From CAZTGZ01 sp964613385 (GTDB lineage Bacteria; Bacteroidota; Bacteroidia; NS11-12g; UBA9320), in contig CAZTGZ010000005.1 of assembly GCA_964613385.1 (NCBI GenBank), positions 61,217 to 125,216 on the forward strand: a DNA stretch of 64,000 nt, written 5' to 3'. Both the position numbers and the translations under genes were made by a program. The notes beneath the pieces were generated by a model that was given only the letters and a program-made list of their open reading frames with translations, had not been told where the DNA came from and searched no databases. Of the stretch, positions 9,376 to 17,673 are shown in pieces (within the stretch, counting starts at the first letter, position 1; each line of letters begins with the position of its first letter).

Positions 9376-10089
9376 ATGGCATTTGAATTAAAAGTTATCC
9401 TTACCCCTGCAATGGCACACCTGTACGATTTAGAAGGAGCCAATGTTGTGGTCATAGACATTTTAAGAGCCACCACCAGTATGTGCGAAGCCCTGAATAA
9501 TGGCGCCAAGTGTATTATTCCGGTTTCAGATATTGATTCAGCCAGAGAATATCAAAAAAATGGGTACAAAGTAGCGGCCGAAAGGAACGGAATTAAAGTA
9601 GACGGTTTTGATTTCGGAAATTCTCCCCTTTCATTTGCCAGGGAATTTGTTTTCGGACATGAAATAGTTTTCACAACAACCAATGGCACCAGGTGCATAG
9701 AAATAGCTTCCCAACAAGCACAGGTTTACATAGGTAGTTTCTTAAATATATCTGCATTAACCAATCTTTTAACCAATCCGCAACGCAATTTATTTTTGTT
9801 TTGCGCAGGCTGGAAGGATAAATTCAACCTGGAAGACACTTTGTTTGCGGGTGCCCTGGCAAAAAATCTGCAAGCACATTATCACATTGATGATGATGCC
9901 ACCATGATGGCGATGGATTTGTATGAAATCGCTCAATCTAATTTGATGGGATATGTCAGCAAAGCATCACACTATCAGCGCTTTGACAAAATGGGGAATG
10001 TTCATGATTCTGCATTTTGTTTGCAGATGGACACATTAACCATGGTACCGGTTATGCGTAACAATAAGTTGGTTCCTTTTTCTAAATAA
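9376..10089 (+). CDS. 2-phosphosulfolactate phosphatase (ComB family)
   Basis: A 237-residue cytoplasmic protein with the ComB signatures VVVIDILRATTSMCEALNNG near the N-terminus, AAERNGIKVDGFDFGNSP, FTTTNGTRCIE and CAGWKDKFNLEDTLFAGAL. Characterised ComB is a Mg-dependent phosphatase that removes phosphate from 2-phosphosulfolactate; in archaea this leads to coenzyme M. Bacteroidota do not make coenzyme M, so sulfolactate use or sulfonolipid supply are alternatives; neither is shown here, because no ComA or ComC partner lies in the window. It is divergent from the thiolase and ends in a strong hairpin shared with the M16 gene. Confidence 0.85.
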   Translation: MAFELKVILTPAMAHLYDLEGANVVVIDILRATTSMCEALNNGAKCIIPVSDIDSAREYQKNGYKVAAERNGIKVDGFDFGNSPLSFAREFVFGHEIVFTTTNGTRCIEIASQQAQVYIGSFLNISALTNLLTNPQRNLFLFCAGWKDKFNLEDTLFAGALAKNLQAHYHIDDDATMMAMDLYEIAQSNLMGYVSKASHYQRFDKMGNVHDSAFCLQMDTLTMVPVMRNNKLVPFSK

Positions 10090-10091
10090 AA

Positions 10092-10118
10092 AAGCCACCT
10101 TAAGCAATAAGGTGGCTT
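10092..10118 (-). terminator. Intrinsic terminator between comB and the M16 protease
   Basis: A perfect 11-bp stem AAGCCACCTTA/TAAGGTGGCTT encloses the 5-nt loop AGCAA. Read on the minus strand it is followed by a T-rich run (TTTTTTATTT), so it ends the M16 transcript from 10139. On the plus strand the hairpin also lies 3 nt after the comB stop but lacks a T tract. Confidence 0.85.
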
Positions 10119-10138
10119 GAGTTATACGATTCGTTGAA

Positions 10139-12979
10139 TTAATTACCTTCCGCGTCTAATTCTTTGATTTTCCCTAATCCAAGTGCTTCAAGTCCCGGTC
10201 TGATTTTATAGGCATGACCAACAACTACAATCACCATTTTCTCAGGATGTAAATATTGCTTGGCCAATTTATTGATTTCATCCTTGGTAATACCTTGAAC
10301 GATACCTTGCTGTGTTTTCGCGAAATCAGAAGGCAAATTGTACTGGAGAATATTGCTCATTAAAGAGAGTTTTTGCTGAGGTGTTTCGTAATCCAAAGCT
10401 TCGCTCAACAAAATTGAATTTCTGGTAAACGTTAATTCTTCATCCGTAATACCATCTGCTTTGTACTTTTTGATTTCTTTCAACAACTCTGTAATCGCGC
10501 TATCCGTCGCAACTTTTTTGATATCAGAAGAAAATATATAATTACCTACATATTTATTGCCGGAAAAGTTTGCCCGGGCTCCATAGGTGTAACCTTTATC
10601 TTCTCTGAGATTCAAATTAATTCTACTATTAAAAGTTCCGCCCAGACTGAAATTCATAATTCCATTTTTATATTGATCCCCACTGAAATCAAAGGGCAAC
10701 GAAGGGAAACCTGCAAAGACTGTGGACTGCGCTGCATATGGCTTATCAACCAAGTAAATCTGCGTCTTTTCAGGCATTACCGGCGTGGGAATAGATGGAA
10801 CAATTACATCCTTTTTCTTCCATTCGTTCAGGAAACTGAGCTTTTCTTTTAATTCTGCTTCGGTAATATTTCCGGCAACGGCCAATTTGGTCACAGATGG
10901 AGAATAAAAACGATCATAAAACGATTTACATTCATCCAATGAAAGCTTGTTTAATGATTTGAAATCGCCGGTATAATAGTTCTCAAGGACTGTACCTTTG
11001 AATACAATCTTATTATAAACTTTATTGGCCGTTAATGAAGGATTGGTTTTCTGATTTTGAACACCTTCCAGATTCTGCTTCTTTATTCTGGAGAAATCAG
11101 CCGGATCAAATCTCGGAGTTAAAAGAGCATCCTTTAGCAATTCAAGTGTTTTGTCTAAATTTTCCTTTAGTGACTCAACATATATGGTTGTTGCATAATT
11201 TCCGCTTCCGAAACTGATTCTGCTGCCCAGTCTATCCAGTTCTTTTGAAAAATCTTCTGAATTTAACTTTGATGTACCTTCTCCCATCAGCTGGGCTGTT
11301 AGGTATGAAGTACCCGTTTTTATTTTCTTGTCTGCTTCCAACAAATGTCCCCCTTCAATGGTGAAATACAAATAAACCTTTGGCGTTTCAGTGGTCGTTG
11401 TAGCTATATATTCCAGGCCATTAGCAAGCTTTCCTGTAAAATAATCCGGGAAAACTACTTCCTTAGCTGCAGGGATTTCCGGTCTTTTAGAACGATCGAA
11501 ATTGTCAACCGGAGGCGTATATTTCAGGTTTTGATATTGAGGATCAGCTTTTTTAACTACCCCGGCATAAGGATTTACGCTTTTGCTCTTTTCTTCATCG
11601 CCTTCGGTTTGTTTGGGTTCTTCGCGGCTTACATTGATAATAACCGCTTTTTTATTGAGGATGTACTTGTTAAACACCCGCATAATATCCTCTTTGGTTA
11701 CATTTTCATACAAGTCAATCTCATCCTGAAGATTATATGGTTTGTTTACCATCATTTGCCAATGGCTCAATTGCAAGGCTTTGCCATGTACAGAACTCAA
11801 TTCATCGATGATACTTGTTTTAAACGTGGTTTTCACTTTCCTCAATTCATCGTCAGAAATTCCATTTTTAGCGAAATCTGTGAATACTTCGCGCAACATG
11901 GTTTCGGTTTCATTAAATGTAATGCCCATAAAGTTGGCAACCACCTGCACGGCAAAAAATCCGCTCAGCTCCAAACTGGAATGGCTGGAACCCGCATCTA
12001 CGGCCTTTTCTGTTTTAACAAATTTCTGATACAAAGGAGAACTATTGCTTCCTCCCAATATTTGACCGAGAATATCAAGAGCTGCCCGGTCTTTATGAAA
12101 TTCAGGGACCGTTGGAAATACCATGTAGGTCAATGGCAGATAGATATTGTCTGTCAGATTCACATAGTAATCAGATGGCAATACCGGAGCTTCTGCCCTT
12201 ACATTTTTAACCGGTGGACATTTTTGAATTCCTCCGTAATACTTGATGACCCATTGTTTAACCATTTCAGGATTAACATCTCCGGACACAACCAAAACAG
12301 CATTGTTTGGACCATACCATCTGAGGAAAAAATTCCTCAAGTCTTCAAAAGTCGCAGCATCCAGATCATCTACGAATCCAATTGGGGTCCATTCGTATGG
12401 GTGACTTGCAAATAAGGTCTTGAATAGATTTTCACTGACCATTCCATACGGTTGGTTGTCATAACGTTGTCTTTTTTCGTTTTTAACTGCATCCCGTTGA
12501 TTCTCAAATTTCTTCTGTGTAAAACCATCCAGATGTGTACCCATTCTGTCTGCTTCCAACCAAAGTAAGGTTTCTGTCAGGTTGCTTGGAGCAGTGTTTT
12601 CATATACGGTTTTATCGAAAGAAGTAAAGGCATTGTTGGTACCTCCGGCTTCCGAAATGATTTTGAAATGTTCTTCATCTCCCACATTCTTTGATCCCTG
12701 GAACATCATATGTTCGAAAAAATGAGCAAATCCACTGTTTCTGATGGATTCTCTGGCAGAACCCACATGATAGGCAACCTGCACATGCACAACTGGATCA
12801 CTGTGATCTTCGTGAATGATTAACGTGAGATCGTTCGTGCTCAGTTTGTACTTTTCACAGGGAATGATCACTTTCCCCGGCTTGGATTCTACTTTTTCAA
12901 TAAGTTCAAGAGTTTGAGCCTGTGTTATCATAGGCAAAGCCACTATCATGGCCAAAGATTTGAGTTTTCGCATATTCAA
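10139..12979 (-). CDS. Periplasmic M16 (insulinase/pitrilysin) zinc protease, double-unit
   Basis: A 946-residue exported protein. Its signal peptide (about residues 1-21) ends ITQAQ. The first M16 unit carries the inverted zinc motif HFFEH (H86, E89, H90) in AHFFEHMMFQGSKN, with the distal glutamate E168 in DAVKNEKRQR. The second unit lacks the zinc motif but has the substrate-binding arginine/tyrosine block NLREDKGYTYGARANF. An active N-half plus an inactive C-half in one chain is the usual layout of long bacterial M16 proteases, which degrade peptides inside a closed chamber. It is a single-gene transcript with -7 box TAAATTTG at 12992-12999 and a strong terminator at its 3' end. Confidence 0.93.
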   Translation of the reverse strand: MNMRKLKSLAMIVALPMITQAQTLELIEKVESKPGKVIIPCEKYKLSTNDLTLIIHEDHSDPVVHVQVAYHVGSARESIRNSGFAHFFEHMMFQGSKNVGDEEHFKIISEAGGTNNAFTSFDKTVYENTAPSNLTETLLWLEADRMGTHLDGFTQKKFENQRDAVKNEKRQRYDNQPYGMVSENLFKTLFASHPYEWTPIGFVDDLDAATFEDLRNFFLRWYGPNNAVLVVSGDVNPEMVKQWVIKYYGGIQKCPPVKNVRAEAPVLPSDYYVNLTDNIYLPLTYMVFPTVPEFHKDRAALDILGQILGGSNSSPLYQKFVKTEKAVDAGSSHSSLELSGFFAVQVVANFMGITFNETETMLREVFTDFAKNGISDDELRKVKTTFKTSIIDELSSVHGKALQLSHWQMMVNKPYNLQDEIDLYENVTKEDIMRVFNKYILNKKAVIINVSREEPKQTEGDEEKSKSVNPYAGVVKKADPQYQNLKYTPPVDNFDRSKRPEIPAAKEVVFPDYFTGKLANGLEYIATTTTETPKVYLYFTIEGGHLLEADKKIKTGTSYLTAQLMGEGTSKLNSEDFSKELDRLGSRISFGSGNYATTIYVESLKENLDKTLELLKDALLTPRFDPADFSRIKKQNLEGVQNQKTNPSLTANKVYNKIVFKGTVLENYYTGDFKSLNKLSLDECKSFYDRFYSPSVTKLAVAGNITEAELKEKLSFLNEWKKKDVIVPSIPTPVMPEKTQIYLVDKPYAAQSTVFAGFPSLPFDFSGDQYKNGIMNFSLGGTFNSRINLNLREDKGYTYGARANFSGNKYVGNYIFSSDIKKVATDSAITELLKEIKKYKADGITDEELTFTRNSILLSEALDYETPQQKLSLMSNILQYNLPSDFAKTQQGIVQGITKDEINKLAKQYLHPEKMVIVVVGHAYKIRPGLEALGLGKIKELDAEGN

Positions 12980-12991
12980 AAGATATCAGGG

Positions 12992-12999
12992 CAAATTTA
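12992..12999 (-). promoter_or_regulatory. Candidate -7 box TAAATTTG for the M16 protease
   Basis: An exact TAnnTTTG match on the minus strand, 13 nt before the M16 start codon, which would give a very short leader. Confidence 0.5.
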
Positions 13000-13072
13000 A
13001 CAGTTCGCCAGATGCTATGCCTAAACTCTCGATAAAAATTCAAAGGTAATCTACAAGCAACCTGAAAGGCAT

Positions 13073-14266
13073 TTACTCCAGAGAAAGCCAGGCTTTGTCA
13101 ATTCCATGCAATTTGGTGTATTCCAAAAGTTTTAATGCTTCCGATTTTACAGGCGTTGCATATATACCTACCCTGAAGAATCCATTCGGCTGAGGCAATA
13201 TTTTTACCACCGGGTAGTCTTTTGATAAGCGAGCTGCCATTTCTTTAGCCAATGGCAATTGCAAGGTAGATATCACAACCACATAATAAGAACGGTTATC
13301 TTCTTTGGTTACGGCGGGAGGCGTGGGTTGGGTTTCCTTTTTAGGCGGCTGGACTGATGGCACTTCTACTACCGGCTTTGGATTGACCACCACATCTTTC
13401 TTCGATGCTTCGATATGTTGTTTCAGAAGTTTTTTGACTGCACCAACCTCCCATTGAAGACTGTCTATCTGATGTCTCAATTGAAATGCTATTCCCAACA
13501 TCGAATCATACGATAGTTTAAAGGATGAATCCACGAACACTTTTGGATCACAGCCCGCCCACTCCATCTTTCCGGCGATTTCCGGACATTTATCCAATGA
13601 GTCAGGTACGCCGTCCTTGTCCAAATCAGCCATGATTTTCACGACCGGCTTGTCTTCCTCTATTTTAGACTTAACGGAGGGCAAATGATAAACATAGCCT
13701 ATCCTATAATTCATATGCGTGGTAAATTCTCCACCCAATTGCTGACTCAACTGCAAATGTAACTGCAAATCATGGCCCCGGCACAAATTGATATTGGTAC
13801 CCAAGCCGTAGCTGTTGCCCACTTTCCATGGGTTTAAATTAAGTTTTGCATAAGAATGACGATATGACAGGTCATATCCAAATGACAGAAATGGCGCAAT
13901 CAGGGCGTTTTCCTGTAACCTTGTTCCATTATTAAATTTGAAAAGAATATCTGCGTCCACCCCACTGAGGAATGTTTTGCGAACTAATATATTTTCACTG
14001 AACTGATTGATTAAAAAACCGTGATTTAAACCGGCACTGAGCACCCAATGTCTGCTGAGATAATGCTGATAACCGATTCGAACCGTTTGAGACAAAGAAC
14101 TATCAAAACTAAAGTACTTTTTTGAGAGAAGGTGTACATTATAGTCTCTGAAGTTTTGGCTCAAATGCAGGCTGCCTTTAGATATGCCTTGAGCTTGAAT
14201 ATGGTCTGTGTGTCCAAAATTAGAAGCAATTAAACCGGCAAGTGCTATGGCTTTAATAAATTTCAC
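13073..14266 (-). CDS. Outer-membrane barrel with TSP3-like calcium loop and C-terminal SPOR domain
   Basis: A 397-residue protein with a signal peptide (1-26, cleavage near HIQAQ). Residues 28-195 look like a small outer-membrane beta-barrel of alternating aromatic strands. A thrombospondin-type-3-like calcium loop DLDKDGVPDSLDKCPEIAG follows (about 214-232), then a helical stretch, a Pro/Lys/Val-rich linker (about 290-325) and a C-terminal SPOR domain (about 328-397, beginning SYYVVVISTLQL). In ordinary OmpA-like proteins the TSP3 loop leads into an OmpA peptidoglycan-binding domain; here SPOR, which binds denuded glycan at division sites, stands in that place. The likely role is tying the outer membrane to the wall. 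A -7 box sits 5 nt before the ATG. Confidence 0.75.
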   Translation of the reverse strand: MKFIKAIALAGLIASNFGHTDHIQAQGISKGSLHLSQNFRDYNVHLLSKKYFSFDSSLSQTVRIGYQHYLSRHWVLSAGLNHGFLINQFSENILVRKTFLSGVDADILFKFNNGTRLQENALIAPFLSFGYDLSYRHSYAKLNLNPWKVGNSYGLGTNINLCRGHDLQLHLQLSQQLGGEFTTHMNYRIGYVYHLPSVKSKIEEDKPVVKIMADLDKDGVPDSLDKCPEIAGKMEWAGCDPKVFVDSSFKLSYDSMLGIAFQLRHQIDSLQWEVGAVKKLLKQHIEASKKDVVVNPKPVVEVPSVQPPKKETQPTPPAVTKEDNRSYYVVVISTLQLPLAKEMAARLSKDYPVVKILPQPNGFFRVGIYATPVKSEALKLLEYTKLHGIDKAWLSLE

Positions 14267-14270
14267 AGAA

Positions 14271-14278
14271 CAAACTTA
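14271..14278 (-). promoter_or_regulatory. Candidate -7 box TAAGTTTG for the barrel-SPOR gene
   Basis: An exact TAnnTTTG match on the minus strand, ending 4 nt before the annotated ATG at 14266. If used, the mRNA would be nearly leaderless, or the true start would be further in. Confidence 0.4.
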
Positions 14279-14322
14279 GGTCGCCCAAAACAGACTTTCC
14301 TCACATATACTGTACAAAAAAA

Positions 14323-14346
14323 AAGGCACTCGATATCGAGTGCCTT
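14323..14346 (-). terminator. Intrinsic terminator after the DUF4399 lipoprotein gene
   Basis: A perfect 24-nt palindrome with arms AAGGCACTCGAT and ATCGAGTGCCTT. Read on the minus strand it is followed by a run of T. It lies 21 nt after the DUF4399 stop and upstream of the promoter of the barrel-SPOR gene. Confidence 0.85.
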
Positions 14347-14367
14347 CATTTTCAATGAGTTAGTGTG

Positions 14368-14835
14368 TTATTTCACTTTTATAGAAATGGTTTTGCTCAG
14401 AGGCTCACCATAGCTCAAGTGCATTCCATCTGCAAACTGTAGAGTTAAAGTATGCATACCTGGAGCGAGATTCTTTAAGGTATCTGATGTTTGTCCTTTT
14501 CCATAATGAATTGATTTTTCATTCATTGGAACTACCTGGCCTTCAGGAACGAAAGTTCCATCAATGACCAAATGATGATGACCAAATCCTTCCTTTTTTT
14601 CACCGGCAGGCTCCACCTGAAGTCCATTTACGCCGAATTCTGCAACGAATGGCAGGCTAATTTCCTGGCTATCTTTCAGGTTCGCAAAAAACACATCCCC
14701 CATAATCTGAGGTTTTTCTTCGGTAGTCACCTCAGTTTCTGCATCCTCGGTTGCAGCGTTTTCTGCAGAATTGCCACATGATGCCGCCATCATTCCTAAA
14801 CCACAGATCAGCAAATAGACATAAAGCTTATTCAT
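14368..14835 (-). CDS. DUF4399 domain lipoprotein
   Basis: The chosen start is the ATG at 14835, giving MNKLYVYLLICGLGMMAASC with the lipobox AASC. A low-complexity acidic linker follows, then the DUF4399 signatures GVNGLQVEPAG, GHHHLVIDG, IHYGKGQTSDTL and APGMHTLTLQFADGMH (roughly residues 50-155). DUF4399 resembles a small copper-protein-like beta-sandwich rich in histidine; its function is unknown. A longer in-frame start exists at 14886, but those 17 extra codons run through the tRNA-derived attachment repeat and are almost certainly not native. The element insertion has replaced whatever lay upstream, possibly tRNA-His itself. Confidence 0.8.
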   Translation of the reverse strand: MNKLYVYLLICGLGMMAASCGNSAENAATEDAETEVTTEEKPQIMGDVFFANLKDSQEISLPFVAEFGVNGLQVEPAGEKKEGFGHHHLVIDGTFVPEGQVVPMNEKSIHYGKGQTSDTLKNLAPGMHTLTLQFADGMHLSYGEPLSKTISIKVK

Positions 14836-14844
14836 AATTGAAAT

Positions 14845-14873
14845 AAATTTGGGTGACTGATGGTACTCGAACC
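14845..14873 (-). repeat. Left attachment site, partial copy of the tRNA-His 3' end
   Basis: A 29-nt direct repeat of 22560-22588 with one difference (t14864 against g22579). Bases 14851-14873 copy the last 23 nt of tRNA-His and 14845-14850 (AAATTT) match the flank just past its 3' end. From 14874 onwards the sequence is no longer tRNA-like, so this is a fragment and not a second tRNA. With the intact tRNA at the other end, it marks one boundary of the integrated element. Confidence 0.85.
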
Positions 14874-14983
14874 TTTTATTTTTCATTTTTCTTAAATTAA
14901 TTAAAATCTCAATATATTCAATGTTTTCAGGCGTTTAGCTCTCTCGTTAAAATTAAGTCCGATTAAGTGAAATTAAAAAAAAG

Positions 14984-15005
14984 GTGACCCCGATAGTGAC
15001 CCCGA
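14984..15005 (+). repeat. Tandem 12-mer pair at left element end, candidate integrase arm sites
   Basis: Two directly adjacent copies of GTGACCCCGATA (the second incomplete), matching 22480-22501 base for base in the same orientation. The pair lies about 110 bp inside the left attachment repeat and just before the integrase gene. Confidence 0.6.
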
Positions 15006-15018
15006 TTTTCTAAAATGC

Positions 15019-15026
15019 TATTTTTG
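15019..15026 (+). promoter_or_regulatory. Candidate -7 box TATTTTTG for the integrase
   Basis: An exact TAnnTTTG match 21 nt before the integrase start, 13 nt after the tandem 12-mers, so bound integrase could shade its own promoter. Confidence 0.5.
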
Positions 15027-15047
15027 CCATGTTCAATTCTTAATCTT

Positions 15048-16346
15048 ATGGCAAATATAAAATTCCACCTCAGACAATATAATGAGGAAAAAGAAACACC
15101 AATTTTCATTCGTACTTTTTTCAAAGGTAATCGTTTCAAATGTAAAACAAATATCAAGTGTCTCCCTTCTCAATGGGATAAAGAAAGAGGTGAGCCCGTA
15201 GACAAACCAATGAATAGAGGTCTTATTCGGGCGTGCCTTGAATTAAGAGTTCATGCAAATAACACTGTTGAACATTTTGAGGATGATACACAGCCTATCC
15301 CTCCCTCAAAAGTATTCCAAGATTATTTCTATAATATAGCCAAACTAACAAAAAATAAAGAGGTTGCCACAATCGAAAAAGAGGATGAAAACCTCAGTTT
15401 GTTTCAATTCATTGAAAAGGTAATTGAAGAACTCCCGACCCGATACAATGAAAAAACAAAAAAGACTATCACCCCCAATACCATCAAGTGTTATAAACAA
15501 TGTAATACCCTTTTAAAAGAGTTCAACAAGAATAAAAGGAAGGTTGATTTTCAGAATATTGACCTTGATTTCTTGAGACATTTCAAGGACTTTCTTATTT
15601 CCAAGAATCATTCTCAAAATACAATGGCTAAACATATCAAAACTCTGAAAGTAATATTAAACGAAGCAACAGAGAGAGGATATAACACCAATTTAAAGTA
15701 TAAAAATAGAAAATTTACTGTCCCACAAGAGGAAACTGAGGCAATTTACCTGAATGAAAAAGAGTTGGATGAATTTTATAATTTGGATTTGAGTAATTCC
15801 CCTAAATTGGAAAGGGTTAGAGATTTGTTTTTAGTAGGTTGTTGGACCGGGTTAAGGTTTAGCGATTTTAGCAATATCGGACCGGACAACATTAAAGGGG
15901 AATATATTCACATAGGCACTCAAAAGACAGGTGAAGAAGTCATTATTCCTATTCATAGAGTGGTAAATGAAATAATGACTAAATACAAGGGTAAATACTT
16001 CAATTCACTCCCCCCGAATATTAGTAACCAAAAAATGAATAAGTACCTCAAGGAAATAGGTAAACAATTAGACGTTTTAAATCAAAAGGTCAGCGTTTCT
16101 ATTACAAAGGGAAATTTAAGAGTTACTTCAATGGTTGATAAATTTGATAAACTGACTACACACACCGCAAGAAGGTCATTTGCTACAAATCTCTATAATA
16201 AAGTTTCATCTCAGGTAATAATGAAAATCACAGGGCACCGGACAGAAAAGGCGTTTTTAAAATATATAAGAGCTACCCCAATTGAATACGCGGAAACCCT
16301 GAAATTACATTGGGATAATCAGTCCAAAATGAAAATAAGTTATTAA
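15048..16346 (+). CDS. Tyrosine recombinase / site-specific integrase of the element
   Basis: A 432-residue protein from ATG 15048 (MANIKFHLRQYNEEKETPIF). An in-frame ATG at 15015 would read through the promoter region and is not preferred. Domains: an N-terminal arm-DNA-binding domain (about 1-75), a SAM-like core-binding domain (about 118-215) and a catalytic domain (about 235-420). The catalytic set is complete: R270 (WTGLRFSD), K293 (GTQKTGEE), H372 and R375 (HTARRSFATN), H397 (KITGHRTE) and the nucleophile Y406 (FLKYIRAT). It resembles Bacteroidota integrases of tRNA-targeted elements. Next to the att repeat and transcribed inward, it almost certainly catalyses integration at tRNA-His. 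The next gene begins 2 nt downstream. Confidence 0.93.
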   Translation: MANIKFHLRQYNEEKETPIFIRTFFKGNRFKCKTNIKCLPSQWDKERGEPVDKPMNRGLIRACLELRVHANNTVEHFEDDTQPIPPSKVFQDYFYNIAKLTKNKEVATIEKEDENLSLFQFIEKVIEELPTRYNEKTKKTITPNTIKCYKQCNTLLKEFNKNKRKVDFQNIDLDFLRHFKDFLISKNHSQNTMAKHIKTLKVILNEATERGYNTNLKYKNRKFTVPQEETEAIYLNEKELDEFYNLDLSNSPKLERVRDLFLVGCWTGLRFSDFSNIGPDNIKGEYIHIGTQKTGEEVIIPIHRVVNEIMTKYKGKYFNSLPPNISNQKMNKYLKEIGKQLDVLNQKVSVSITKGNLRVTSMVDKFDKLTTHTARRSFATNLYNKVSSQVIMKITGHRTEKAFLKYIRATPIEYAETLKLHWDNQSKMKISY

Positions 16347-16348
16347 TC

Positions 16349-17098
16349 ATGGGAACTGAATTAACAACAAGTTTGAACCACTTCATTGAATCAATGGAGA
16401 TATATAAAAACTACTTTTCAGGGTTGTGTATAATGTGTCATGTTAAAGAACGGGCAAAGGAACTAACCCAAAGGGAGTTAAGAAATATCGGAAAGGAATT
16501 AGGAATTATTCAGGGTGCAAGAATGAGTCAGCACATGGAAAGATATTTGACTTTTGAAAAAGAGAATGGAGTAACCGTTGCAGTTTTTGAAATGGGATTA
16601 ATCAAAACCATCATTGACAGTGCCGAAAAATTAACCTCCAATTTACAGAATTATATACTCGAAAATCCGGGTAATACCCATGAGTTAAAATTGGTATTAA
16701 AACGATATGAACCAAATTTGGATGATTTCATATCTTATAAATGTCTAATGGAAATCAGACAGGCAACTGAGGTAATTCAATTTATTAATGAAGTTTACGA
16801 TCCTGAAATATATCAAATAGAAACAGAAGGAATTGCACCCACAAATAATCAAATTGTAATGTTATTACATGAATTAGGCATATTAGATTTTTTGAAAGAT
16901 AAATACCCAAATATTCAAATGAGTGAAACGAATTTAGGACTTGTTTTAGGAGAAATTACGGGAAGGAATGAGGATTCTATGCGAAAAGGATACCGTGCAA
17001 TAATACACAACGGAGATTCTAAGAACTCTAATCCATACAATAAGCCTGATAACGTTAAATGGTTAGAATACACATTACACAAACTAAGATTAAATTAA
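16349..17098 (+). CDS. Unknown helical protein of the element, co-transcribed with the integrase
   Basis: A 249-residue protein starting 2 nt after the integrase stop, so probably translationally coupled to it. No family is recognised with confidence. It is mostly helical, with no signal peptide or membrane segment. The C-terminal 70 residues (from about NNQIVMLLHELGILDFLKDK) resemble a helical domain common at the C-termini of proteins on Bacteroidota mobile elements, with the pattern hydrophobic-helix / LGILDFL / LGLVLGEITGRNEDSMRKGY. A role in controlling excision or transfer is possible by position only. Confidence 0.6.
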   Translation: MGTELTTSLNHFIESMEIYKNYFSGLCIMCHVKERAKELTQRELRNIGKELGIIQGARMSQHMERYLTFEKENGVTVAVFEMGLIKTIIDSAEKLTSNLQNYILENPGNTHELKLVLKRYEPNLDDFISYKCLMEIRQATEVIQFINEVYDPEIYQIETEGIAPTNNQIVMLLHELGILDFLKDKYPNIQMSETNLGLVLGEITGRNEDSMRKGYRAIIHNGDSKNSNPYNKPDNVKWLEYTLHKLRLN

Positions 17099-17171
17099 AT
17101 TAGATTGATTTCATTTTAGGGGTCCCCCTACATTCCCCCTTTTCAAAATTTGCTCATAGTAAAATAAAATC

Positions 17172-17471
17172 ATGAGCGAAAACATCATTCTTTCATCAAT
17201 CCCAATGGACCAACTCGAATTGGTCATTTCTGAGGCGATTCAACGCGAGTTCCTCAAATTAACTAATCAACCTCAACCGGACCGAACTGAGTTCATTACG
17301 CGCCAAGAAACCGCGCAAATTCTAAACGTTTCTCTTGTCACATTGAATGAATGGACAAAAAACGGGACCCTACAAGGTTACCGGATAGGTTCCCGTATTC
17401 GTTACAAGAAAAATGAAGTCCTAAGTTCATTCGAAAAAGTTCAACAATTAAAATTCAGGAGGGCAATTTAA
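17172..17471 (+). CDS. Excisionase-like helix-turn-helix protein
   Basis: A 99-residue protein. The C-terminal half is a winged MerR-type HTH of the excisionase (HTH_17) family: FITRQETAQILNVSLVTLNE, then WTKNGTLQGYRIGSRIRYKK, the usual helix-turn-helix and wing. The first 40 residues form a short amphipathic helix region. Such proteins bend att DNA and drive excision or act as regulators. Position between the integrase operon and the replication/mobilization gene fits a directionality factor. The small ORF at 17474 follows immediately, so both share a transcript. Confidence 0.8.
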   Translation: MSENIILSSIPMDQLELVISEAIQREFLKLTNQPQPDRTEFITRQETAQILNVSLVTLNEWTKNGTLQGYRIGSRIRYKKNEVLSSFEKVQQLKFRRAI

Positions 17472-17473
17472 TT

Positions 17474-17602
17474 ATGGAGAACAAGTTCAATTTCAGCGAC
17501 GATAACCGAACATCAAAAGTCTATTTTTTTAACTCCTTTTATAAAGACAGTCCGAGTGAAAAAAACAAGTTTGTTATAAACTTCATTCAATGTTTAAAGT
17601 AA
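17474..17602 (+). CDS. Small ORF (42 aa) with a strong Shine-Dalgarno
   Basis: ATG at 17474, 2 nt after the excisionase stop, to TAA at 17602; the product begins MENKFNFSDDNRTSKVYFFN. A perfect AGGAGG lies at 17457-17462, inside the end of the excisionase gene and 11 nt before the ATG. That is unusually strong for Bacteroidota, which mostly lack Shine-Dalgarno sequences, and it argues the ORF is translated. No homology is recognised; the peptide is hydrophilic at the N-terminus and aromatic in the middle. Confidence 0.5.
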   Translation: MENKFNFSDDNRTSKVYFFNSFYKDSPSEKNKFVINFIQCLK

Positions 17603-17616
17603 TTCATGGACAAAAA

Positions 17617-17642
17617 AGGGGATGAAATTACTCTCATCCCCT
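17617..17642. terminator. Hairpin after the small ORF, possible terminator
   Basis: A 9-bp stem AGGGGATGA/TCATCCCCT with an 8-nt loop. The plus-strand tail (ATTTGTTC) is only weakly T-rich; the A run before it gives a better T tract on the minus strand, where no gene approaches. It may therefore be a structural element of the origin region as well as a terminator. Confidence 0.5.
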
Positions 17643-17658
17643 ATTTGTTCAATTCCCC

Positions 17659-17673
17659 TTATGGATTCCATAA
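17659..17673. promoter_or_regulatory. Perfect palindrome TTATGGATTCCATAA upstream of the Rep-like gene
   Basis: A 7+1+7 perfect inverted repeat, 24 nt before the Rep-like start codon. Size and place suit an operator or an origin/nick-site recognition element. Confidence 0.45.

Noticed and set aside
11345..12415. 356-codon open frame on the plus strand inside the M16 gene
   Set aside because: It is antisense to a well-supported M16 protease, is rich in Phe/Ile/His without domains, and lacks promoter or signal support.
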